Below are positions 34,462 to 43,480 of a stretch of DNA of 64,000 nt, piece by piece. Below the pieces are notes generated by a model. That model saw nothing but the letters and a program-made list of their open reading frames with translations, did not search any database and was not told where the DNA came from. Every line of letters begins with the position of its first letter. Positions within the stretch are counted from its first letter, which is position 1. This DNA comes from Paramacrobiotus metropolitanus (Eukaryota; Tardigrada; Eutardigrada; Parachela; Macrobiotidae), in the NCBI RefSeq assembly GCF_019649055.1, contig NW_026570233.1:1736001-1800000 (forward strand), written 5' to 3'. The position numbers and the translations under genes are program-made.

Positions 34462-35713
34462 CGTGCCACCACTGCAGTTCTAACTTTAGACTCGACGTCA
34501 GGCGTGTGCGGTGGTTAGGGCGAGACAATGGTTTAAGGGCGTCTATGAATATCCTCGCGAAAGGACGAGCACCGTAAATGGCTTTGGCGGCAAAGTTAAG
34601 GCGTCCAACCAGCTGCTGTAGTTCCTTCTTTGTGGCTTTATTGCGGCTAAGCAAAACACCAGTTTCCGTGCGGAGGTTCTGGAGTTTCTCTGGCGGTAGC
34701 TCAATGGTCAACGACACGGAGTCGAGGGTGACGCCCAAGAATCGGATGCGAGTTGTTGCGGAAATAACTTTTTCCCAGTTTATGGCAAAGCCCAGGTCTG
34801 TTAGAGTAGTTATTAAGCAACTCAAGGCGGCGGTGCATAGGTCAGCTGTCTCTCCTATAACGAGGAAGTCGTCCAGGTAGCACACAATCTTGTAACCTTT
34901 CAGGCGAATAAAGCGCGCAACTGCTGAAGATAAGCGGAAGAAAATGAACGGAGCTATCGAGAGTCCAAAGCACAGGAAGTTGTCGATAAAGTAAGTTTCG
35001 GGTTGTTCGTCGAAACTCCAAGCAAAGCCCTGCAGCTGGCGATGCGGTGGGAAGACTGGCACATGGCGGTAAGCAGACTTGATATCGACCAGGGCGTAAT
35101 GGCAGGCGTAGCTGCTTAGCGCAAGGGCGTCGTCAATAGATTGTAGGGAAAATTTTCCGGGAAAAATATACGAATTCAAACTGTCCGAGAATGGGCGGCT
35201 ACAGTCTGTGATAGGGCGGAACTTCTCAGAATCGGCTTTTTGGACTGCACCAATTGCATGCACGCGCTTAGGCTTACTATGGGAGTAGGAAATTTTCCCC
35301 TCGGCGATCTCACCGCGGAACAGTGTGTCCAGAAATGGTTTAGCTTGTGCCGTAAGTGCGCTGGAGTAGTTGTGGCATTCTGCTGAAGCTATTTGTTCGG
35401 CATTTTCTACCAGTTTAAAACCGAAGGCAAGACCATGTAAAATGAAATCTCTATCCTGATCAAAACGCAAAGCCGTATTCCAGTTATTAATTTTTCTTGT
35501 TAAAGAACAACGATGGTAAAGGTCGGCATCAACTCGAAAGTTCCCCACATGCAACATTTTCATAATAACCACTGCTAAACATGCGATTTCAAAACGTACA
35601 TTCTCCTTGCTGTTATACGCGATTTCAAAGGGAAACAGGTCAGTTAACCAAAAACACGTACAGCGACATGGGCATATAAAGAGCGAATTCGACGAAAGTA
35701 TGCCACATAACAA
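34445..35713 (-). CDS. Reverse transcriptase of the DIRS-type element
   Basis: 422-residue open frame with RT landmarks: KFRPITDCSRPF, YALVDIKSAYRHVPV, LCFGLSIAPFIFF, and the catalytic KIVCYLDDFLVIG (YLDD). Then NWEKV and IRFLGVTLDS from the thumb. This is the only long intact domain of the element. The start shown is the first Met; the true Gag-Pol arrangement is obscured by frameshifts upstream. Confidence 0.88.
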   Translation of the reverse strand: MLCGILSSNSLFICPCRCTCFWLTDLFPFEIAYNSKENVRFEIACLAVVIMKMLHVGNFRVDADLYHRCSLTRKINNWNTALRFDQDRDFILHGLAFGFKLVENAEQIASAECHNYSSALTAQAKPFLDTLFRGEIAEGKISYSHSKPKRVHAIGAVQKADSEKFRPITDCSRPFSDSLNSYIFPGKFSLQSIDDALALSSYACHYALVDIKSAYRHVPVFPPHRQLQGFAWSFDEQPETYFIDNFLCFGLSIAPFIFFRLSSAVARFIRLKGYKIVCYLDDFLVIGETADLCTAALSCLITTLTDLGFAINWEKVISATTRIRFLGVTLDSVSLTIELPPEKLQNLRTETGVLLSRNKATKKELQQLVGRLNFAAKAIYGARPFARIFIDALKPLSRPNHRTRLTSSLKLELQWWHDVSLL

Positions 35714-35759
35714 TAGTGATTATCATGCTGGTTACTGTTAGAGGGAAAAATAACCGACC

Positions 35760-36986
35760 GTTGCGGATGCAGGTTGCTTTTCGGAATGGACAATGGGCAG
35801 GCAGACTAAGTGGGTCAAGCGGTTCCGTTATTGCGACGCAATTGGGGGCAGTTAATGCGGCCATGTCCTGTTTGGTTGCACTTGTAGCAAATATGGCGGT
35901 AGTTGCACCCGGCACACGATCCATTATTAAAACGGCCACAAATTGGGGCGGATTGCCGGCATTACGCGTGCTTCCGCTGGAAGTTGCGGCGGCGAAGGCG
36001 GTAGGCTTCCTGCGGCGATTACCATGGCGTTCTGGCAGGCGGTCTGAGAATTAAAGTGGCTTGAGGCAATATTTTCACGCTCGATGGCATTATCCAGGTT
36101 CCACTTGTGGTCCTTAGCACGAATGCGGAAGTCGTGATCGAAAGCCAGAATAGCACGGGCATAGTAGTGGCGGCGTTTTGGGCTAAGTACTCAGGTAGCT
36201 GCAGTACTCTAAGGCGACTTTGGCATGCTTCGGGCTGGAGGACTGCAGCAGGGTCTTCAGCGTCTCCATGCTTCCGGCCCAGAACTCGTCTAAATTGATA
36301 TCAAATGCGCCGATTTTGCTTTTGGACTTGCCGTTGGCTCCAAGGCGGGCTTGAGCAAAAACATGCGTATGTGGGCGGCGCAGGCGGCGGGCTTCCGACT
36401 TCAAGATTTTATCGGACTTACCACTGGAGGCGCTAGAGGTGCTAGACGCGGAGCTGGACGAGGAGGAAGACGAACTACGGGAGGATTCCGAGGCGCTGGA
36501 GCGCGAAGCTGAGCGGGAGCGGCGTGGCTTCTTTGCTTTGACCTCCTTTGCGCCAGAATCCAGCAGCACGTTGCGCTTATGGCCGGCATGGCTGGTGACC
36601 TTTAGCGTTGTTGTGGGAGAGCCTTGCTGGGACGCTTGGAACTGTTTAATGCGGGAACGGTCGCCGATCTTCTGCACGATTTGCTCCACTTCGGCGTGGG
36701 TGAGGAGGACCAGGTGGTGGCTTTCCGTGATATTCTCCTCCTCCAAGGCCTCAATAGTTTCTTTGCTCAGGCCAAGGCCAGACAGCGTTGGTAGAGCTGG
36801 CTGCGGTTGGGGCTCCGGCAGAGCGGGCGGAGGCGGAGTGGGCTGATGAGAATCCAGCCTGAAGTGGGCTATCAAGCGGTCGGCAAGGGTGCTGTTCCTG
36901 CCTGTAACGGAAAGTTTAGCGGCCTGGCATTCGCTTTTCAAAGCCGATTTGGTCATGGCTCTAATTTCGGCAGCCGTAAGTACCAT
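35760..36986 (-). pseudogene. Gag-like protein with SAP motif and zinc knuckle
   Basis: Starts MVLTAAEIRAMTKSALKSEC, a SAP-type helix-extension-helix (residues 1-45, with LIAHF), then a Pro-rich linker, a basic/Ser-rich tract (SRSASRSSASESSRSS), and to 36183 a frame ending YLST-stop. Homologous-looking sequence continues in other frames: HKWNLDNAIERENIA near 36080-36110, and a Cys-rich tail with FNNGSCAGCNYRHIC and CYKCNQTGHGRINC (CCHC) near 35850-35940. At least two frameshifts are needed. A SAP domain would suggest DNA or chromatin binding by Gag. Confidence 0.75.
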
Positions 36987-37047
36987 GGTGCAGGGTGTGT
37001 CAGGCAGTTATGTTAAAGGGCAACTTTAAAAGAGTAAAACGAAAATG

Positions 37048-37247
37048 TTTCCGTAGCAAGCGGCTGGATCGCGCCAGTAATGAGCCGGCTCGGCGAAGGT
37101 GACCGGCTTATATATGCGCGCTTCCAAGCGGATGTGCAGATAGGCAAAGGGGCTGGGGGTAGGCTTCGCCATGCAGTGGCAGAGAGGCTACGCGTTCAGT
37201 GGGCGTTTATCAACAAATTTCACCAATAGTGAAATCTAACCCATAAA
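37048..37247. repeat. Split direct repeat A1 (5' end of element)
   Basis: 200-bp copy of A2 at the 5' end, in the same orientation. Confidence 0.9.
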
Positions 37248-37494
37248 TCGCGTTTTCACGAAAAGCAGTCAAACCTGGGCCAGGTTTTTTAACTTTTTAC
37301 ACACAATTTTATGAAACACGTTAATTTCATGCGGTATCATCGTATTTCAAGTGATTTCACAATTTCACGATTTCTTTCATTACACGTTTCATTTCATTTC
37401 CTTTTCACATTTCACGGGAGGGTCCGCATGATTATGAAATGGTTTGAAATGAAACATGAAATATGAAATGCATGAAATCATGATTTCAACCCTA

Positions 37495-37502
37495 ATATAA
37501 AC
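37495..37502. repeat. Target-site duplication, right
   Basis: ATATAAAC, matching the left copy at 31962-31969. Confidence 0.85.
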
Positions 37503-38066
37503 GCAGTGGCGAGTGCTATCTGCAACAGAATGAAGCGCAGCAGCCGAACCGATAAACTTTACAAAACAAAAGTTACCAAGCGGGACTTTACAAAACCATA
37601 ATTTATACACAAAAACCAGCGCTTTTTTTACACGGCGTAACTTGAGGCCATCCCACTTTGGTTCCTTTAAGCGTTTTTCGTAATCCGACAAATCACTTCC
37701 GAGACGAATGTTTTTTAGAAAGCGAACTTGGCATTTTTCAATGATATCACTAGACATTATCTGTACTGGATGGACACAGGAAGCGCAATAATCGATTACC
37801 GGTAAAACTAAGGATTCAAACAGTCGGACTTTAGCGCCAAAATGAAAAAACTTAAATAATCGATTAATGTACATAATTCTTCGGTTGCATTTGGAGAACA
37901 GTTTTTCGCAGTTTTCTTTCCAGCTTAGTTTACGATCAACCTGAACACCTAAATATTTGACAACATCACTTTTCTGAACAATACTGCCATTTATGTAGTA
38001 ATTGTAACAGCTCATAATTTCGCGCCTTAAGGAAAAACAAACATGCACTGATTTTTCTGCGTTCAA
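37503..38066 (-). pseudogene. LINE reverse transcriptase, C-terminal part
   Basis: Contains VKYLGVQVDRKLSWKENC, CNRRIMYINRLFKF and LFESLVLPVIDYCASC, the thumb/C-terminal region of CR1/Jockey-type RTs. It is preceded (38067-38190) by FADDMVILRPV in the same strand with an in-frame stop after CVND. The reading frame runs into the hAT insertion at the target duplication. Confidence 0.82.
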
Positions 38067-38169
38067 GGACAGACAGTTTCCTTCTAACTAGTCATTAACA
38101 CAGGCGATATCCTCTTGCAGTAATTTGCAGTCGTTGTTATTAATTACTGGGCGCAAAATTACCATATCA

Positions 38170-38874
38170 TCAGCAAACACAAAAACACACATTTAACGCA
38201 GCTTCAAAAATCATTTTTAATGGCAGAGTTATTGACATACCAGCAGTTTTTAACAACTGATTGGTGATAACAAACTTTCCGCATGACGTTTTTGTAGATA
38301 ATTTTACTAACTGTTCCAGTACGAGTGACTCTGTTATTTCCCAAACACTTTTATTTCGACAAATTAAGTCCGATCCAGAATTAATAAAATGCGATCCACA
38401 CGTGGACTGTGATTCACGATACTGTATGTTTAGAGCATTCGCCTTTTCGGTGTCAGAGACCGCGGTGCGGCCATTAAGTAGATTTAGCGGCGGCATGCCA
38501 CTGCGGTCGGAAGTAGATTTTACATAACGCCAAAATTTTGTTGGATTATTTCGGTGCGATAACGCAACATCCGTTATTTTTGAGCATTCATATTTTTTTA
38601 CTAAACGATCGCATTGCTTGGACAGAGATTTCCCTTTTATTTTAAGAGAATCTTTTAGTGGCAGCTCTGCTTGACGGTAAATTCTGAACGCTCGATCACG
38701 AATTTTAACTAACTTTTTGATATTTGACGGATACGTGACCTTTCCAGTTCGAATAACAACGTTACGGTATTCGAAGCAAAGACTGGCTGCTTGAATGAAA
38801 ACTTGTTCAAAAGCTGCTGCCCGACTGTTACTGTCACGATTGCAAAATAAAGAAGCCCAATCTGTGCTATTCAA
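38170..38874 (-). pseudogene. LINE ORF2 linker; RT core deleted at its 3' end
   Basis: 234-residue frame typical of the segment between endonuclease and RT (FWRYVKSTSDRSG, VITNQLLKTAGM, PLKMIFEAALN). Where the RT fingers/palm should follow, the sequence jumps within a few bases to FADDMV in another frame, so roughly 150-200 residues of RT core are missing. Confidence 0.75.
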
Positions 38875-39643
38875 AACATTCCAAAAATTACCAATATTAT
38901 TTTTATCGATTTTCCACTTTTTATCGTTTTATTTTTCATTCCGAATTTTTTGGTAATTAGCGTAAACTGAAAACCCACGTGGTCATTTGTGCAGGAGGGC
39001 GGAGATATTGCTTCAACTGGTTCAAATAAACTTTTTCTATCAAGCAAACAAAGGTCAAGGCAGTTGCTCATTCTGGTAGGAAAATCTATAATCTGCACAA
39101 AACCAAACTTATTTACGGCGCGTATCAGGTCACGACTTACGCTAGTGGATCCTGTTCCGCGTTGTCGCGAAAATTGAAATCACCCATCAGCACAGTCTTT
39201 GAAAGCATATTCGGAGAAAGCTTATTGCGCAGATGCTCAGTGAGCATAGGAACAGCTTTTTGGCATTCGTCAGGTGGAGCGTAGAGAACAATGAATAACC
39301 GGTTCAAAATTTTCGATTCAACAAACAGAGCTTCGACAAAAGGAATTTCTAGATCATGTCGTCGATATCCTTTATAACTTTTACGAATGACAAGTGCTAC
39401 ACCACCACCGAACTTGCCAATTCTCGGTTTACGAAAAACATTAAACGATCGTAGATCAGCGAAAAGACAACCTTCGTCGGGCTCTTCACACTGTTCGAAA
39501 GTTTCGGCTATGTCAGTAATATCAGCCGCAGAACAGAAAAGTTTTACCTGGTCAATTTTACAATTTACACTGTTAGCATTACAATAACGAATTTTTACTT
39601 TGTGAAATTTTTTGTTATTCGTAAATTTATTTAAATTTGTCAT
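38871..39643 (-). pseudogene. LINE APE-type endonuclease domain
   Basis: Two adjoining frames: YCNANSVNCKIDQVKL, GGGVALVIRKSYKG, VLMGDFNFRDN (39137-39643), then IDFPTRMSNCLDLCLL and SCTNDHVGF (38871-39098). GDFN and the (S/N)DH motif are endonuclease signatures. One frame change separates them. Confidence 0.8.
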
Positions 39644-39699
39644 GATTTTTGTAACAGCTGGTAAGTTAGCAAAAACCTCGTTCGTTGTCGGCTTTGAAA

Positions 39700-40200
39700 T
39701 TATCGAGGGTTCTGCTCGTTTTTTCGCTCACTGTTAAAGAAAAACTTAGACCTTTTCATATTTTGAAAAACTTCGCAATAATCATGATTAAAGGCCGAAT
39801 GAGAATTTGTTTGAGAAAGCTTACCGGCGCCTTTACAGTTCTCACATATGCAATGATAGTCTACGCTTTCTGGGCACGTATCTGTTAGATGATTTTTCGT
39901 ACAGTAACCACACACAGAATCATTGTTACAATTTGCTGCAGTGTGGTAGTATTGGCAACATTTAGCGCACTGAGATGCATGGAAGTTGTCGCTAACAGGA
40001 CATGAATACCAGCCAAAAAGTACGCACTTTTTAGCCATTAGCACATCTCGCACTGCTGAATCTGCTTCAATGACAATTGCACAGGTTAAACGACCCTCAC
40101 GATTACTTTTCAATCTTTTCACTATTTTCACGCTGCTTTCATTAAACTGATTTTTTTAGCACAATTCATTCAGAAATTTATCGTCAGAAACTTTAATAGT
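39700..40200 (-). pseudogene. LINE ORF1 C-terminal part with zinc knuckles
   Basis: Cys/His-rich: CAKCCQYYHTAANC, CGYCTKNHLTDTC, HCICENC, nucleic-acid-binding knuckles of LINE ORF1 proteins. A further in-frame stretch (KVSDDKFLNELC then stop) extends it toward 40200. Confidence 0.75.
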
Positions 40201-40263
40201 GTCAGAGCGGCATCCGCTCTCTATAGAATCGTTCGATAGAATATTTCATTAGAATTGTATGCT

Positions 40264-40337
40264 TTGCCGATAGCCTAGTGGTGCCTCTCTCGGCCTTAGA
40301 GTATGGAGGTTGTGGGTTCGATTCCCTCAATCGGCAG
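40264..40337 (+). tRNA. tRNA-like sequence, probably a SINE head or tRNA pseudogene
   Basis: 74 nt with a near-perfect Pol III A box (TAGCCTAGTGG, 40271-40281) and B box (GGTTCGATTCC, 40315-40325). Acceptor halves TTGCCGA/TCGGCAG pair, and TTTTT follows at 40339. The anticodon arm is poor (no U33 in CTCT-CGGCCTT-AGAG) and the D stem does not form, so it is unlikely to be a functional tRNA. It lies antisense inside LINE ORF1 and separates its two halves (40200-40340), consistent with a short tRNA-derived insertion. Confidence 0.45.
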
Positions 40338-40339
40338 AT

Positions 40340-41173
40340 TTTTGCGAAAATACCCAATGCTTTAGACTGTTTAACCAGAAGCGCTTCACCTTTCGCTACG
40401 TCATCAGAGCTTTTGAATTCGATTACAATGGACTTACCGGATGCGGGTCGAGTTCCGGTTATGTTGGCATTTTCTGCTCCATTAGGAATGGCGGTTGTAA
40501 GGGCCTTGCTGAAATCGGTAATTTCTTTAGTGGTTGTGCGAGAGAAGTCGGTATTGGGGTGACCTTTCGGCCTAATAATGAGGACACTTTTCCGGTGGGA
40601 TGGCGCCGAGAAGGACGAAGTTGCCTTTGCGTAGGTTCGTTGCGGCATGGAGACGTCGTCAGCTTTCGCTTGTTCATAGAGGCTGGCTAATCTGTCCAAA
40701 GATTCGTTATTGGATATCTTTAATTTCGCCATATTACGATCAAGTTCTTCGACATTGGTTTGGTGTACGGTATCCATCTGCTCCACAAGGGAACGCAAAG
40801 TTTCTTTTGCACTCTGCAGGTCCGCATCTGTTCTCTCACGTATTTCCCGCTCAACTTTCAAACTTTCCTTGAGTTTGACATTTTCAGTTTCGAGAATAGT
40901 CACTCGTCCGGCGAGAGATGACAGCTCCTTGCATGATTCCCGAATAATAGGAAGCAAGAGGTCAAACACGTCTCGGTTGTTCGGTGAGGGTTTGTAGGTC
41001 GACGAGTTAACATAGCCATCCATCTTGGCGACCAAATCAGTTAACGTGGAGGTCATTGTGGCCGGCGCAATACGGGCCGGTTTTGCACTGGAGTAACAAG
41101 GCATGATAACAATTAATAAGTTGGAGCGGATAAAAACTGCAGTTAAAAGAACTTTTGAACAACAATTAATCAA
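40340..41173 (-). pseudogene. LINE ORF1 N-terminal part (coiled coil)
   Basis: Heptad-rich segment (VTILETENVKLKESLKVERE, ADLQSAKETLRSLVEQMD) followed by an RRM-like part (SVLIIRPKG ... KSIVIEFKSSDDVAKGEALL). After ALGIFAKI the ORF passes into the complement of a tRNA-like sequence and then a stop, instead of continuing into the zinc-knuckle part. Confidence 0.7.
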
Positions 41174-41178
41174 TAACG

Positions 41179-42654
41179 ACGTAATCGATTATCACGGCGG
41201 TATCATGCGGCGACGGCTCCTCTGGTGTAAATGCCGGTGCATACTCAATGTAGATATTTGGTGTCTGGGAAGCAGTTGCAAACGGAGTCCGGTACTGTGT
41301 CACCGAGGGCGGACTGGCTGGTGGCGCTACCGAGCTTAGCAGAGTCAGACCAGCGTACCCGTCAAAGATGACCGCAGATGTATTGCATCCAATTCATACT
41401 TGGACGCATTCCTAAAATACGGACAAATTAAATCAGAGTACGTTTGGAGCTGCTGTAACTGCATCTCCACAATCGTGACGCTTGTTTTACGTTTCGAACA
41501 ATTGGTCGGCGGCTTCTCCTGTGGCGTGTTACTGTTACGCTTCTGATCGCAATTCTAATTACTTTTACAATGAAAGTCATCTTAAATTTAGCCACACTCG
41601 GTGTAGCTAAATGGATAAGCCTTCGGGTTTTGAAAGATAGCCTACATCGAGCGCGGTTTGGACTTAGATGGGTGACCACTGAGTTCATGCTGCGAGTGCA
41701 CGGCCCGTCAGGCCTGTGTGCGAAGTGGTTAGTCAGCACCAGCGCTGACCGTACGGAGTGGCGTGTACGTTTCTTCGATGCCTGTGGTTAATACGGATTC
41801 TACTTGGATCAACTCACCACTTCGAATCGGAATTGTACGCCAACGGTGTGCTGGACCCGGTGGACGTACGAAGGCCCTCTGACTGAACTTTGATACGGAT
41901 GCGATTTGGAGGATACTGATCTTGTTGTTCCGTGGCTTTGTGCCTTGTGCATGGCGCTTTATGCCCGTTTAAGCTACGGCAATTCTGTGACGTGTTACAT
42001 CTGTAGTGTACGTATTACTGTTCTTTAACGGAGTGTGGTGACTTGACTAGCCATAGCATATTTGATGTTCTTCGTGAATAAGGATATGTGATAATGCCGA
42101 AATGTACCCGGCTTGGCTACTCAATAAACAATCAATCAATCAATCAAATGCAGAACTGAGAGAACAAAGTTACGGCTTCCGTGATCCTTGTTATTGGTTT
42201 GCCAACTTTATAAAAGGTAAAGTAAAAGTGACCAATAGTTCAAAAATTCTGACGCATACGTTTTTTATTTGTATTCCGTTTGTTGTTTAAACCAACTCCT
42301 AGTTTGAGAAAATTACCTGAAATTTAAATAAAACCCGTAACCAGGGTTGTTATTGCTGTTGGCACACGAACCGCAAGATTCTTCTAGTTGCAACTGCACG
42401 CTACATGTCGCGTTCGGTCGTGATATGAACCTCAACGTGCCGCCTTCACCGGCAAAGTATGGGCAGGGCACGGTGATGGTCCCGCCGCAATATTCACCGA
42501 GGTTGTCTGCAAAAGTGTTTACCTGGTAATCCAAAACTAAGCATTTTGCAAGAACAAGGTTTTAGCACTCACAAGTAGGATAGACAGTTCCGGCAGAAAA
42601 TGCAAAATCAAACTGAACAACAAGTACAGCTACTGCGGTAATCAACTTGATCAT
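41179..42654 (-). pseudogene. 5' half of a CUB-like modular secreted protein, split by transposons
   Basis: Signal-peptide exon 42573-42654 (MIKLITAVAVLVVQ, 82 nt, same length as in the 46858 gene). Exon A 42317-42506 (CGGTITVPCPYFAGEGGTL ... YGFYLNFR) and exon B from 41411 (NASKYELDAIHLRS) join in the family phases 1 and 2. In B one base is missing near 41345, and the later part (PPSVTQYRTPFA, IYIEYAPAFTPEE, IIDYVV) is in another frame. B then ends abruptly where the LINE begins. The A-B-C remnant at 30044-30980 is on the same strand, about 10 kb further on, with only transposon DNA between. It is therefore probably the original continuation, as in the intact gene next door. Confidence 0.75.
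41580..42153 (+). mobile_element. SINE-like insertion in the A-B intron
   Basis: Starts near a Pol III A-box-like TAGCTAAATGG (about 41601), followed by a phrase like the 5S rRNA internal control region (CTTAGATGGGTGACCACTGA). It ends in a simple-sequence tail (CAATCAATCAATCAATC at 42128-42146). Composite head plus short tandem tail is typical of SINEs. Boundaries and family are inferred. Confidence 0.45.
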
Positions 42655-43480
42655 TTTCCTCCCGCGAAGTGGGTGCCCTGACCACCGTAAAAAGCCAAAC
42701 TTCCGTCCAGTTGCAGAGAAATTAAGCTTTAATAGAGGCTTGTCGGCTGCTGTTTATCTGTCGTTAGGAATAGTTGTTATCAGAACTAACGGAAGTGAAC
42801 AATAAGACTTTTATCGACTTCGCTTCATGAGCACAAAGGTTCCTCATAATTATCAGTTTTCTGTAATTGCTCGCCAATTGTTACACAACACTGGTCAATT
42901 GTGAACGCAAATACAAGCATTCGCCGACTGGATGGCCTCGACGTCATCGAAAACTTTTGCGGGCTGAATGACTCAGGATTTATGGAAGAAGCCGGTTGAA
43001 GTCCACACCTTCGTTTGATTAAGTTCATCTCTTTACAGGACTCAAAATTAGTTTGGCGGAATTAAACACAGAGTACATTAAACACCTGGAGGAAAGCTGC
43101 GGTCTTACGAAGGATAATACATATAAAAGACAGGCAGTAGGATATACCTGTTTTTCATACTGTGTTTAAGGTAATTTCAGTTTCAGTTTTCGACAGCGAA
43201 CTGCTAACGACACCGGTACACTTTTCTGCAATCTTAGTCAAGCTACATATACAAGGCACATCAAATCAAAGTCATATCAAGGTATGTAAAAGCACATCAT
43301 TATTCTAAAATAACGCATTGTCATGGCTTGAAACCAGTTCATTACTAAAACCATCAACAAACCGATTTGCAAATAAATATGAAAAGACATTTTTACACTC
43401 TGATTTATTTACTTTGGCGCTTCAGCCGGTAGTTATAGCAAATTTCCAATGGTCCTTTTTGAAGCACTGTTTTGGCCCTT
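42655..43480. other. Intergenic between two modular genes
   Basis: Should hold the promoter of the split gene and the 3' UTR of nothing else visible. ATATAAAAG at 43132-43140 is on the plus strand with no gene to serve. Confidence 0.4.

Larger units (their letters stand above)
32514..37247 (-). mobile_element. DIRS/Ngaro/PAT-type tyrosine-recombinase retrotransposon
   Basis: A 4.7-kb minus-strand element with Gag, RT, RNase H and tyrosine recombinase in that order. It is flanked by split direct repeats rather than LTR or inverted repeats: A1 at 37048-37247, then the genes, then B1 32840-32943, A2 32642-32839, B2 32514-32618. A1 and A2 differ by only two small indels, as do B1 and B2. The arrangement A1-genes-B1-A2-B2 is the hallmark of Ngaro and PAT relatives of DIRS1. 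No target duplication is expected, since these integrate by recombinase. Frameshifts in gag, at the RT/RNase H border and in the recombinase show it is now inactive, despite the young terminal repeats. Confidence 0.9.
31970..37494. mobile_element. hAT-like non-autonomous DNA transposon hosting a DIRS-type insert
   Basis: Terminal inverted repeats TAGGGTTGAAAT(T)CATGA at both ends, followed inward by GAAATGAAATGAAACGTG-type repeats in inverted orientation. The element is flanked by ATATAAAC at 31962-31969 and 37495-37502. An 8-bp duplication with a YAGGG end is characteristic of hAT elements (established). Without the inner retrotransposon only about 790 bp remain (31970-32513 and 37248-37494), with no transposase, so it is non-autonomous. 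Confidence 0.8.
31600..41173 (-). mobile_element. Non-LTR retrotransposon (LINE), interrupted by nested elements
   Basis: Minus-strand LINE in two blocks, about 31600-31969 and 37503-41173, split by a hAT-like element. From 5' to 3': ORF1 with coiled coil and zinc knuckles, an APE-type endonuclease, a linker, and only the end of the reverse transcriptase starting at FADDMVIL. The RT core is deleted. The C-terminal frame is continuous across the 8-bp duplication once the insert is ignored, and ends near 31724. CR1/Jockey-like by domain order (inference). It is dead through the deletion, stops and insertions. Exact ends are uncertain; the 5' end abuts exon B of a CUB-like module gene. Confidence 0.8.

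Noticed and set aside
31900-37500. Endogenous retrovirus or LTR retrotransposon
   Set aside because: The element has RT and RNase H but a tyrosine recombinase instead of integrase, no protease or envelope, and split direct repeats instead of LTRs.
39685-39888. Plus-strand ORFs across 38-41 kb
   Set aside because: Antisense shadows of the LINE reading frames; no domain pattern.
40264-40337. Functional tRNA gene
   Set aside because: Internal promoter boxes are good but the anticodon loop lacks U33 and the D arm does not fold.
41570-41791. Plus-strand ORF of 73 residues
   Set aside because: Falls inside the SINE-like unit; its codons overlap Pol III-like control sequences and show no protein pattern.
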